Shown in pieces: positions 45,309-53,430 of a DNA stretch of 64,000 nucleotides (position 1 is its first letter; each line of letters starts with the position of its first letter). The DNA is from an uncultured Synergistales bacterium (GTDB lineage Bacteria > Synergistota > Synergistia > Synergistales > Aminobacteriaceae), in the NCBI GenBank assembly GCA_905235735.1, contig CAJOMU010000017.1, positions 55,602 through 119,601 of the forward strand. The letters run 5' to 3'. A program made the position numbers and the translations under genes. The notes under the pieces are model-generated. The model made no database searches. It was not told where the DNA came from and was given only the letters and a program-made list of their open reading frames with translations.

Positions 45309-46190
45309 TTAGCATAAACTAAGACGAAATGCCCTTAATTTTGCACTTCTTGCTTTGTAGTTTTTCGCAATCTCTTCTTCGCTGGGAACTAAAGGATGCC
45401 TCGTTAATATTTTTCCGCGATTATCATTCTGCCATTCACGGAAGCATCTCTTAATGATTCTGTCTTCAAGTGAATGATACGCTATGAATACTATTATCAC
45501 ATCATGGTCTGAAATTCTGGTAAGTGAATCTAAAAGTCTCTCAAGTTCTCCAGTTTCATCATTAATGTATATTCTGAGTGCCTGAAAAATTCTTCTTGCA
45601 GGATGAGTTCCCATTTTCCTTTGGACAGGCTGAGGCAGTGTTTCACGAATCAGTTTCACGAGGTCATTTGTTGTCTCAAGTTTAGTTCTGTTTCTCTTAA
45701 TGGCTGATGCAATTTGTCTCGCATATCTCTCTTCTCCGTACTCAAAGAATATTTTTGCGAGTGTCCTCTCGTCTGTGCGTTCAAGAATCTCTGAGGCTGT
45801 CATTGTGTCTTCAGATTGATTCATGCGCATATCGAGAGGGCCGTCATTGTTGAATGAGAAGCCACGTTCTGGAAGTTCAAGTTGCATGTTCGAAACGCCT
45901 AAATCAAAAACATATGCGTCAAAATTTCTGCATTCTTCAAGTTCAGATATACTTCCGAAGTTCGCATGTACTGCTTTGAATCTTGAGCTGTAATCTTTCA
46001 GTCTTTCCTGCGAAAATCGTATTGCGTCTTCATCACGGTCAAGGCCAAGTACAAAAGCGTCATTGAATTCATTCAGGAATGCCTCAGAATACCCTCCAAG
46101 TCCTAATGTGCCATCGAGAATTTTTCTGTGCGATGAGTGATTGCGAATTAATGTTAGTGTTTCACTGAGCATTACGGGTTCATGATGCAT
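45309..46190 (-). CDS. rsmH: 16S rRNA m4C1402 methyltransferase RsmH (MraW)
   Basis: This ~293-residue protein begins MHHEPVML, with the SAM-binding motif DGTLGLGGYSEAFL and the later LDMRMNQSED and PARRIFQALRIYIN. It methylates C1402 of 16S rRNA at N4 and usually heads the dcw cluster after mraZ, which is absent here. I place the start at the ATG ending at 46190, with AAGGTGG about 10 bases upstream. The GTG at 46205 is possible but would swallow that site. Confidence 0.93.
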   Translation of the reverse strand: MHHEPVMLSETLTLIRNHSSHRKILDGTLGLGGYSEAFLNEFNDAFVLGLDRDEDAIRFSQERLKDYSSRFKAVHANFGSISELEECRNFDAYVFDLGVSNMQLELPERGFSFNNDGPLDMRMNQSEDTMTASEILERTDERTLAKIFFEYGEERYARQIASAIKRNRTKLETTNDLVKLIRETLPQPVQRKMGTHPARRIFQALRIYINDETGELERLLDSLTRISDHDVIIVFIAYHSLEDRIIKRCFREWQNDNRGKILTRHPLVPSEEEIAKNYKARSAKLRAFRLSLC

Positions 46191-46205
46191 AGTGATAATT
46201 GCCAC

Positions 46206-46247
46206 CTTGATATAAAATTATAATGTTTCATGAAAAATTATATCAAG
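46206..46247. promoter_or_regulatory. rsmH promoter within a 10-base inverted repeat
   Basis: CTTGATATAA (46206-46215) and TTATATCAAG (46238-46247) are perfect inverted repeats separated by 22 bases. On the minus strand TTGATA (46241-46246) and TATAAT (46217-46222) form a good -35/-10 pair with 18-base spacing, aimed at rsmH. The arms overlay the -35 and the region just after the -10. This could be an operator for a dimeric regulator or a simple hairpin. It lies between divergent transcription units. Confidence 0.55.
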
Positions 46248-46262
46248 AGGTGAATTCAAGTT

Positions 46263-46961
46263 ATGTCTGAAAAAAACATACCCGATTTTCTTCAAACTCT
46301 CCTCGAAAACAACAAAGGGTTCATGAAAGTGAAAGACCTACCTACATACATGAGCTTCGACATGAGACGCAAACTCGGTCTCGTGAGGCAGAAGACACCA
46401 TCAGCAGTTGCAATCAGAAAAGCAATTGAACCCCAAATTGAAGACAGATTCATATTCAACAAGAACGGCGGAACTCTGTATATACTTGTACCGTGTGATC
46501 CGTCCGATTTCGTAATTGCAAGTCTGTCGAGTGATAATCCGATGAGTCCCAAAATGTTACAGCGCAGTCTTCCGTTCTCAAAAACTGATTTCAGGAATAT
46601 CTTGAATGAACTTGCTGATTCAGGGAAGATTACGACAGTCTACAATGATTATCTTGAACCGAGACTCATTCTGTCAGGCAGCAGCAAAGTGAGAAGTGTT
46701 AAGTCGTCTGAGGAATATACACGTGAGAGATTCAAGGAAGCATTTGATGAGCTTGAAAGAGGTCAAACGTTCGTGAATATTCCAGAACTGCGCAAAAAAT
46801 TGAATTGGCCTCATGATGTGTTCGACGATATGATTCGCAGACTTCGTGATGATGGAATCGTTCAGCTTCACAAGACAGACCTGACGATATTTGAGCCGGA
46901 AGACTTCTTTTATGATGAAGACAATGCAAGGCGAGGAATGGTAACGTGGCATGATAGATAA
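46263..46961 (+). CDS. Winged-helix-like protein of unknown function
   Basis: This 232-residue soluble, charged protein has two or three repeats of helical segments followed by short strands. Examples are PFSKTDFRNILNELADSGKI (about 104-123) and LNWPHDVFDDMIRRLRDDGI (about 179-198), each like the recognition part of a winged helix. No enzyme motif is seen. Its end overlaps the ATPase gene by 11 bases, so the two are surely co-translated. The role could be DNA binding or partner loading for the ATPase (inference). The ATG has an AGAGGTG site 10 bases upstream. Confidence 0.6.
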   Translation: MSEKNIPDFLQTLLENNKGFMKVKDLPTYMSFDMRRKLGLVRQKTPSAVAIRKAIEPQIEDRFIFNKNGGTLYILVPCDPSDFVIASLSSDNPMSPKMLQRSLPFSKTDFRNILNELADSGKITTVYNDYLEPRLILSGSSKVRSVKSSEEYTRERFKEAFDELERGQTFVNIPELRKKLNWPHDVFDDMIRRLRDDGIVQLHKTDLTIFEPEDFFYDEDNARRGMVTWHDR

Positions 46962-48888
46962 TGAATCGATACTCGAACGACTTCGTGAACATAATCCCTT
47001 TGCCTCTCAGACATCACCTCTTCCATGGGACAACATGAACCCTGACCTGCAACAGCTGAACCGAGATACTTCCGAAGAGATTGAACAGTTATTGAGGCAT
47101 AAAAGACGTGAACCTTCTGCACCTATTGCAGGATTGATTGTAGGAGATACAGGCTCAGGTAAAACTCACATGCTGACGAGAATATTGCGTAAGCTCAGAG
47201 AGAATAAGAACCCTGCAATATTCGTGATAGTGAAGACATTCCGAGATCCTGAAAGTATAACTCAACATTTGTTGTCTGAAATTTTCATCAGTCTTCGGCA
47301 CATGCATAGCAATGGACGTTCACAGTTTGATGTTATTGCGGAAGAAGTCATGAATGTATATCAGGAACGCAGACATAATGATGGCTTCAATGACCTAAGC
47401 AAAATAGATAAGCGCGTGTATCTTGCACGGGATATGCCGAGACTGGACAGAAATTTTCTGAAGGGTCTTATCCTGTATATTGATACTGATGATGAAGCAG
47501 TGAAACTTGATGTTCTTGACTGGCTCGAAAAAGGACTTGATGATGAAGATTCACAGAGGCTCGGACTTCCTCAGAAGGATATAGATTCAATGAGTGATGC
47601 GAAACGTGAGAGTGTTGCAGAAAAAACGTTAATCTCTCTTGGCCTCGTTCTTGGTTATGCAAAGATACCAATGGTAATATGCTTTGACCAGCTTGAAGCC
47701 ATAAGGACACGTGAACTGATTGAAGTATGGGGTGATTTGCTTAGTCTTCTGGTTAATGAACTTCCCGGTATACTTCCGTTATGTTTCATCAAGCCGGAAA
47801 CATGGAGCAATATCTTTCTTCCCGTTCTTGATTCATCTGTGGTACGCCGTCTCAACAGCAATAATATGGTAATGAAGAATTGCACGCTCAAACAGGCAAG
47901 TCAATTGATACATGACAGGATAAATCATGAATTCAAAGATGACGCTGAAGAGATATACCAATGGCTTATGCGTAGAATAGAAAGCAGATTGAAACCAGCA
48001 ATGTCTCCGGCAGAGATAATAAACTATGTGAATCGATTCATAACGAATACGGATACAGGAGATGATGGGAAAGAAATATACAGGGGTGTCAGTGCTGCTT
48101 ACGATGACGAATACAAAAAAGTTCAGTCTGAATCTACTGAATGGCCGCCTAACTCCGAACATCTAACTCTCTCATTATCACTCTGGCTTGAAGCTCAAGA
48201 AGGCTTTTATGTTGACAAAGGCACAGGAAAATACATAAAGCTACAGGGAATGTATAACGGCAGGAAATATGCGTTTGTGATTCTGACGGCAAGAGGACAT
48301 TCAACGGTAAGTGCGGGATTGCGTCAGGGAATGAGTTTCATGAATGAATACCCTGAAGGAATATGCTGGTACATCACCGAAGATAAAACGCACAAAAAGA
48401 CATGGAAACAGGCAAATGAAAATCTCAGAAAGTTTCAGGCTTCCGGCGGACATGTGATAATGCTCGATAAGAATACACGCATAAACTGGTACGCACTAAC
48501 TGCACTCATCAACAGAACAGATAACGGTGATGTGAATCTCTATCTCTCATCAGGGCCAAGAACTGCCTCACGTAATGACATAAAAACCTTTGTACGCAGC
48601 ATAAAACTCATTCCTGAAATCTTCAGGGACAAGACAGAGAAAGCAGATGCATCATCAGAGATCAGAATGACGATTGAGCCTGATGTGTTAGGATTGAATC
48701 TGAAGAAAATCGTGAACAGTTCACCGATGAATATGCTTACACTTGAGAAGGCAATCGAAATGTTATCCAGGAGGAGAATCATAGTAACGAGAAGCGAACT
48801 GTCTGCATTCCTGAAGAATAACGCAGGTGTATTCAGAACCTTCAACTCGAATAATGACGTACTAATCACGTTTGCGAGACGAAATTAA
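46951..48888 (+). CDS. P-loop ATPase of unknown system
   Basis: This 645-residue soluble ATPase has Walker A GDTGSGKTHML (residues 65-75) and Walker B-like MVICFDQLEA (about 241-250, D246 and E249). A helical lid follows (about 320-370), then an extra C-terminal half (about 390-645) with strands such as YAFVILTARGHSTVSAG. The N-terminal ATPase half resembles Cdc6/Orc-like or STAND-type AAA modules, but I cannot assign a family. It is flanked by overlapping winged-helix and Cas4-like nuclease genes (gap 3 bases), pointing to a DNA-acting complex. Confidence 0.65.
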   Translation: MIDNESILERLREHNPFASQTSPLPWDNMNPDLQQLNRDTSEEIEQLLRHKRREPSAPIAGLIVGDTGSGKTHMLTRILRKLRENKNPAIFVIVKTFRDPESITQHLLSEIFISLRHMHSNGRSQFDVIAEEVMNVYQERRHNDGFNDLSKIDKRVYLARDMPRLDRNFLKGLILYIDTDDEAVKLDVLDWLEKGLDDEDSQRLGLPQKDIDSMSDAKRESVAEKTLISLGLVLGYAKIPMVICFDQLEAIRTRELIEVWGDLLSLLVNELPGILPLCFIKPETWSNIFLPVLDSSVVRRLNSNNMVMKNCTLKQASQLIHDRINHEFKDDAEEIYQWLMRRIESRLKPAMSPAEIINYVNRFITNTDTGDDGKEIYRGVSAAYDDEYKKVQSESTEWPPNSEHLTLSLSLWLEAQEGFYVDKGTGKYIKLQGMYNGRKYAFVILTARGHSTVSAGLRQGMSFMNEYPEGICWYITEDKTHKKTWKQANENLRKFQASGGHVIMLDKNTRINWYALTALINRTDNGDVNLYLSSGPRTASRNDIKTFVRSIKLIPEIFRDKTEKADASSEIRMTIEPDVLGLNLKKIVNSSPMNMLTLEKAIEMLSRRRIIVTRSELSAFLKNNAGVFRTFNSNNDVLITFARRN

Positions 48889-48891
48889 ACC

Positions 48892-50355
48892 ATGCAGGGC
48901 ATAAATCGTGAATGCTATATAGCTGTCAGTGATCTCGCACTCTGTCAGAAATGTCCTGCTCTGCTTGCGTATAAGATTCACATGGGGGAAAGTTCAGTGT
49001 GGAGAGTGGGCATAAAGGGAAATGGTGAGGCTTACGGTTCAGTCTTTCATAAGCATATAGCGCGGATATTCTTCGATGGAGCATCAAAACCGAATCATCC
49101 GTTACATGATGATATTCGTCATGCAGTCTCAGGAGGAGAGAAAGCACTTGAGAATGTAATCCGCGAAAATATATTCTTGCCGTTCATAGAGAAGAATGCA
49201 GATAGATTCAATTCTGAAATTTTAATTGAAATGGCAAAGGGTGTAACTGTGTGGGTAAAAGTAATGTCGGAATTCTTCAGGTGCATTCCCTCACTCATGA
49301 GACATACTGAATCTAATATGCTGTCAGTCTTCAAAGAGCCTGAACATAAATTGCAAAGTACGTTTGATTTTGATGACGGAGGCAGACTTGTGATTACTGG
49401 GTGCTATGATGCCTTGATGTTCAACCCTGACAGAGCAGAGGCGAGAATATTTGAGTTCAAAAGCTACATGAAGAGTGATATAACAGTTTCGTTGTCGCAA
49501 AGCCTGATATATTCGTGGCTTATCTGGAGGAAGACGGGGATAGTTCCGTCAATTGAAATAATATATCTAGGAGAAGAAGACAAGCAGCCGGATATATTTG
49601 ATTCACGAAGCGTAGTATCTATAATGAGTTCAACACTTCCGAAGTTATTTCAGTCTGCATTCAACATAATGTCTTTAAGGAGGAAACCTGAAACATTGCA
49701 GAATATAGATTTATGTCCATCGTGCAGATACAGTAATAAATGCAGAGATGATATGACGAAACTATTCAGAGGTGCATCAGGGAGAAATGGAAGCTCTCTC
49801 GCGAATGTTCTGGTCTTCTTCCTGATTGCACTGACGATGACGGCACAGGCATTCTTTTTTCTGGTGAATTCTTCTGAATCTGTTTCTGAGGAACGCGAGA
49901 TGATGCAGGTACGATTGAAACTTGATGCCCTCGTTGAAGATGCAAAATCAGCATTAGAGACTATCACACCAAGTTTAACCAGTATATCCATATGGGGAAA
50001 AAAGAAAACAGTTTACAGTAAGTCTTATGCACTATTTTCTGATACATCAAAAGATACTCCGCCGGGCACTAAGACATGGGAGAACGGAGATGTTGCTATA
50101 TTTGATTTGTACTACACGCTGATGAATAAGAATGATGATGCAACTACGCTTGGCGATACAACGTTCGTTAATAGAGAAACAAAAGACCTGTACAGAAAAA
50201 TATATCCTGCATTGGGAAAAAATTATTTTCTCATAAGGGCACGGATAAAACTCCCGCAAGGAAATTATATTATGCGTCAAGTAGTAGTTGAAAAGTCTGG
50301 AAGTCATCTTTATACACATTCAAACGAAGAGGTGTTCTACTGGGATGACTATTAA
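48892..50355 (+). CDS. Cas4/RecB-like Fe-S nuclease fused in frame to a prepilin-like protein
   Basis: Residues 1-287 form a PD-(D/E)XK nuclease of Cas4/RecB type: C18 and C21 near the N-terminus, H53 (YGSVFH), E140, D173, E188 and K190 (FEFKSY), Q203, then CPSCRYSNKC (C275, C278, C284). The two ends would bind an Fe-S cluster. Residues 288-487 are quite different: a short basic leader, then a hydrophobic segment (SSLANVLVFFLIALTMTAQ) and a soluble domain, as in a minor type IV pilin without Glu5. No stop separates them. An internal ATG at 49753 may start the pilin part on its own. Either a true fusion or a lost nuclease stop is possible. Confidence 0.72.
   Translation: MQGINRECYIAVSDLALCQKCPALLAYKIHMGESSVWRVGIKGNGEAYGSVFHKHIARIFFDGASKPNHPLHDDIRHAVSGGEKALENVIRENIFLPFIEKNADRFNSEILIEMAKGVTVWVKVMSEFFRCIPSLMRHTESNMLSVFKEPEHKLQSTFDFDDGGRLVITGCYDALMFNPDRAEARIFEFKSYMKSDITVSLSQSLIYSWLIWRKTGIVPSIEIIYLGEEDKQPDIFDSRSVVSIMSSTLPKLFQSAFNIMSLRRKPETLQNIDLCPSCRYSNKCRDDMTKLFRGASGRNGSSLANVLVFFLIALTMTAQAFFFLVNSSESVSEEREMMQVRLKLDALVEDAKSALETITPSLTSISIWGKKKTVYSKSYALFSDTSKDTPPGTKTWENGDVAIFDLYYTLMNKNDDATTLGDTTFVNRETKDLYRKIYPALGKNYFLIRARIKLPQGNYIMRQVVVEKSGSHLYTHSNEEVFYWDDY
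49753..50355 (+). other. Possible separate start for the minor prepilin-like part
   Basis: The in-frame ATG at 49753 would give a 200-residue protein beginning MTKLFRGASGRNG, followed by SSLANVLVFFLIALTM. This looks like a 13-residue prepilin leader ending in Gly with cleavage before Ser. The upstream GCAGAG is only a weak ribosome-binding site. A one-base gain or two-base loss between 49744 and 49753 would put a TGA in frame for the nuclease, overlapping this ATG as ATGA. That layout is common in this window. Confidence 0.5.
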
Positions 50356-51733
50356 ATTTCAATTCGGACACTCTAAACTCTTAAATAATTTCGCAGGTCT
50401 CGCCATTCATGATGATGCATTATACTTTCAGGAACTTGATGATAATGCAAACCCAATCCGAAGCATAATTATTCCTCTTGATGAAGGCTGTGTAGTCGAC
50501 GGAACAATAAAAGACTTTGACATGCTCGAATCCGCATTCGAGAAACTTCACAAGAAAACTGGACGCATAAATGAACTTGTAGCTATCGGCATACCGTCTT
50601 ATGATGCAGTAATAAGACCTCTGAACTTACCAAGAATGACACTTGATGATATAAAAAGCACACTCGCTCTGAATTTCGATGAATATTTTCCGTTCCAAAG
50701 TTCTGAAGCCGTTTTCGATGCACTGATAATACAAACACCTGATGAATCAGAAGAGAACGATAGCATAACAGTACTGACAGCCGCAGCAAAGATTGAAATT
50801 ATAGAACGCCTTCTTGATATTTCACGCAAAACAGGAATTCCAGCAGGAGCAATTGAACCCATCATCTTCGCAATGACACGTTCAGCTCCAGAAGCACTTG
50901 AAGGCATGTCCATATTTGCATCAGCTCATGCAATCGTTACGACATGGAACGGCAACGGAATATATTTCAGGGCTGCCAATAATGCAAGAGGAATACAGGA
51001 GATAATGAGCACAGTGCAGTACATAGAGAATCAGTACAGGCGAATTCGTACAGGTCATCTTGTTCTTGCTGGTCTTGATTTCAAGATAAACAGCACATCA
51101 GGAATCAAAGTCATCAACATGACCGATAAGTTCTTTGCGGCTAAAGGTCTTGCACTAAGGAACAGGTCATCAATTCCTGCTCTGGACATCAGACCTCAGG
51201 AATATATTGAACTTGAAAGACGAAGATATGCGTTTAACCCTACAAGAATGGCCATGTGGATTATGCTTTCATGTTTCTTCATGCTTTCGGCGGGCACAAT
51301 AGGGTTTGCAATACGGAATATATATACCCTGATTGATGATATTGATAAATTGAGAGACAACGTGAATGAACTCACAAGCAAAAGAATGAGACTTGTGGAG
51401 GATAATTCAAGGCTTGAACAGGAGACGAAAAAGACAGAGAAGATAATTGAATTCTTTCGGGATGATATACCTGTGCTTGAAGTGATGAATGCATTGGAGG
51501 AAAATGCAGGTACAGGAATTAAATTCGACAACATGGACTTCTCACGTAATCTCACAACCATTAGTGCAGTGATTGACGGTAAAGCAGACGATGAACAGTC
51601 AGTGATAAATTTAATGGAAGGATTGAAGGATTCAGGTTTATTCTTAAATGTAATGCTTCCAGTCTCACAGAAGGATATGATGACGAAGAGAATAATATTC
51701 AAGCTGGTATTAGCAGTGAGGGATGAAGCATAA
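50345..51733 (+). CDS. PilM-PilN fusion, type IV pilus assembly
   Basis: This ~462-residue protein has two parts. Residues 1-290 show the actin-like PilM pattern (VAIGIPSYDAVIRPLNLPRM, then LALNFDEYFPFQ). A transmembrane segment (about 306-330) is followed by a coiled coil and a PilN-like domain ending VMLPVSQKD. PilM and PilN are usually separate and form the inner-membrane alignment complex. I start it at ATG 50345, 11 bases inside the upstream gene and 10 bases after GAGGTG. The open frame upstream lacks these signals. PilO, PilP and PilQ are not nearby. Confidence 0.8.
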   Translation: MTIKFQFGHSKLLNNFAGLAIHDDALYFQELDDNANPIRSIIIPLDEGCVVDGTIKDFDMLESAFEKLHKKTGRINELVAIGIPSYDAVIRPLNLPRMTLDDIKSTLALNFDEYFPFQSSEAVFDALIIQTPDESEENDSITVLTAAAKIEIIERLLDISRKTGIPAGAIEPIIFAMTRSAPEALEGMSIFASAHAIVTTWNGNGIYFRAANNARGIQEIMSTVQYIENQYRRIRTGHLVLAGLDFKINSTSGIKVINMTDKFFAAKGLALRNRSSIPALDIRPQEYIELERRRYAFNPTRMAMWIMLSCFFMLSAGTIGFAIRNIYTLIDDIDKLRDNVNELTSKRMRLVEDNSRLEQETKKTEKIIEFFRDDIPVLEVMNALEENAGTGIKFDNMDFSRNLTTISAVIDGKADDEQSVINLMEGLKDSGLFLNVMLPVSQKDMMTKRIIFKLVLAVRDEA

Positions 51734-52227
51734 TGAGAAGACGAAACGCATTCACATTAACTGAACTCCTAATTGCTGTGCTGGTTCTGACAATTGCAGC
51801 GGCATATATGACATTAAGCCCTGAGATAGCAAAACTCACAGCAAAAGCTGAAGCAAATAGAATCGTAACGCAGTTATACAGAATAATTGAGGCAGCAAAC
51901 AGAAAGAATGTATCATTTAAAGTGTTATTCAACGGCAAAAAACAGACAGAATCAGTTCCGGTTCAATGGCAGGTTTACCCATATGAATATGATGAACTGA
52001 AACTGACTAAAGGTTTCAGCATTAAGAATCTCAATTACAGTGTTAATGAGAGCCACACTATGATCAGTGTCGGCTCTGGAGAATTTCATCTCGTATATAA
52101 CGTCAGCATTAACGGTTTTAATCCTCCGGGCATGACTCTTGAGGTAAAAGCTCCTGATGAAAGCGTACATTACATAATAATCTACGTGCCAGGAGGACGA
52201 ATTAGAACATCAAACACAAAGCCATGA
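51733..52227 (+). CDS. Type IV prepilin-like protein
   Basis: This 164-residue protein begins MRRRNAFTLTELLIAVLVL, a class III signal with cleavage after Ala6, N-methylated Phe and Glu5 of the mature protein intact. A hydrophobic helix and a small C-terminal domain follow. Ala at -1 rather than Gly is less usual but known. It overlaps the PilM-PilN stop by one base (TAATG). It could be the major or a minor pilin, or a competence pseudopilin. Confidence 0.82.
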   Translation: MRRRNAFTLTELLIAVLVLTIAAAYMTLSPEIAKLTAKAEANRIVTQLYRIIEAANRKNVSFKVLFNGKKQTESVPVQWQVYPYEYDELKLTKGFSIKNLNYSVNESHTMISVGSGEFHLVYNVSINGFNPPGMTLEVKAPDESVHYIIIYVPGGRIRTSNTKP

Positions 52228-52273
52228 AGCCATAAAGGCAAAAGCATTTTCTGCCGCCTTTCCGAATCAAAGT

Positions 52274-52282
52274 TGCTATAAT
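52274..52282 (+). promoter_or_regulatory. Extended -10 promoter of mltG
   Basis: TGCTATAAT lies 31 bases before the likely TTG start of mltG, in the 86-base gap after the prepilin gene. There is no good -35. Confidence 0.5.
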
Positions 52283-52313
52283 AACCGCAAAAAATTAACA
52301 GGAAGTGCTTAAC

Positions 52314-53423
52314 TTGCAGAATAACTCACAATTACGAAAGAAATATCCCAGTCCAGTTAGAAAGAAACGAAAACGCAGATCCATAATAGGCACATTATTC
52401 TTTCTGTTCATCATCACAGGAATATGTGCAGGATGTTACGCATCATATTATCTCAAAGAACCTCGAAATTTCTGGGAAGGTTTAATCCCCATTCCAGAAG
52501 GCAATACAGTGAGTGTCGTAATCGAAAACGGAATGACTGCATCACAGGCAGCAAGAGCATTTGAGTTTCAGGGTGCACTCGAAAAAGGATCGCCTGCTGA
52601 ACTCTCAAAATGGATGGTGAAGTTCGGCATAGACAAAAAGATTCGTGCAGGACATTACATAGTTGTACCGTCAGACCCTTGGAACTTGGCCAGACAGTTA
52701 CGCACAGCAAGACCAGCATTGTTGAAGGCACAGATACTTCCGGGAATAGATGCATTCACACTGATTGAATCACTCGAAAGCCAGGACGAAAAATTAACCC
52801 GCAAGAATATCTGTGAGGCATTGCTGAGAGATTCAAATTATCCACCGAAAATGCTTGAGCTGATTAAAGACCTTCCCAATGATGAATATACTCGTGTCGC
52901 ATTCCTCATGCCTGAGACATATATGCTCATAGACAGGACAGCAGATGAAGTTGTGAGCACGTCAGCAAATTCATGGTGGCGTACATGGGGAGAATTCATC
53001 ACGGAACATAATCTGACATCGAAGGATATATTTGATGCCGCAGTCATTGCCTCAATGGTTGAGCGTGAAGTCCTTCATGATGACGAGAGCAGAAAAATTG
53101 CAGGAGTGATTCATAACAGGCTCAGGAAGAATATGCTGTTACAGATAGATGCGACAGTAGTATATGCGTGGCGTTTGAAGGGAAGAAAATTAACCCGCGT
53201 ACTCTACAGAGACCTTGAGATTGATTCGCCATATAATACATATAAGAATGCAGGATTACCGCCAAGACCTATATGCATACCCGGAGCTGATGCATGGAAT
53301 GCTGCATTAGACCCGGAAGACAATGAATATCTCTACTATGTTGCAGGGAAGAGCGGTTATCATTATTTTGCGAAGACACACAAGGAACATCAGAAGAATA
53401 TCAAAGACGCAAGAAAGGAATGA
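52314..53423 (+). CDS. mltG: Endolytic murein transglycosylase MltG
   Basis: This YceG/MltG family protein of about 369 residues has a basic N-terminus, one transmembrane segment (about residues 26-45), a LysM-like region and the catalytic domain. IASMVEREV carries the active Glu and the late motifs are LPPRPICIPG and YLYYVAG. It cuts nascent glycan strands and sets their length. I chose TTG at 52314, with AGGA 10 bases upstream, over the GTG at 52305 that would overlap the ribosome-binding site. Confidence 0.93.
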   Translation: MQNNSQLRKKYPSPVRKKRKRRSIIGTLFFLFIITGICAGCYASYYLKEPRNFWEGLIPIPEGNTVSVVIENGMTASQAARAFEFQGALEKGSPAELSKWMVKFGIDKKIRAGHYIVVPSDPWNLARQLRTARPALLKAQILPGIDAFTLIESLESQDEKLTRKNICEALLRDSNYPPKMLELIKDLPNDEYTRVAFLMPETYMLIDRTADEVVSTSANSWWRTWGEFITEHNLTSKDIFDAAVIASMVEREVLHDDESRKIAGVIHNRLRKNMLLQIDATVVYAWRLKGRKLTRVLYRDLEIDSPYNTYKNAGLPPRPICIPGADAWNAALDPEDNEYLYYVAGKSGYHYFAKTHKEHQKNIKDARKE

Positions 53424-53430
53424 ATAATTA

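Noticed and set aside
46263..48888. BREX, DISARM or Wadjet component
   Set aside because: No methyltransferase, alkaline phosphatase-like, helicase or SMC-like partner is present, and the ATPase does not show their signatures as I know them.
48892..49752. CRISPR-associated Cas4
   Set aside because: The fold motifs fit, but there is no cas1, cas2 or repeat array in the window, so a CRISPR role is not supported.
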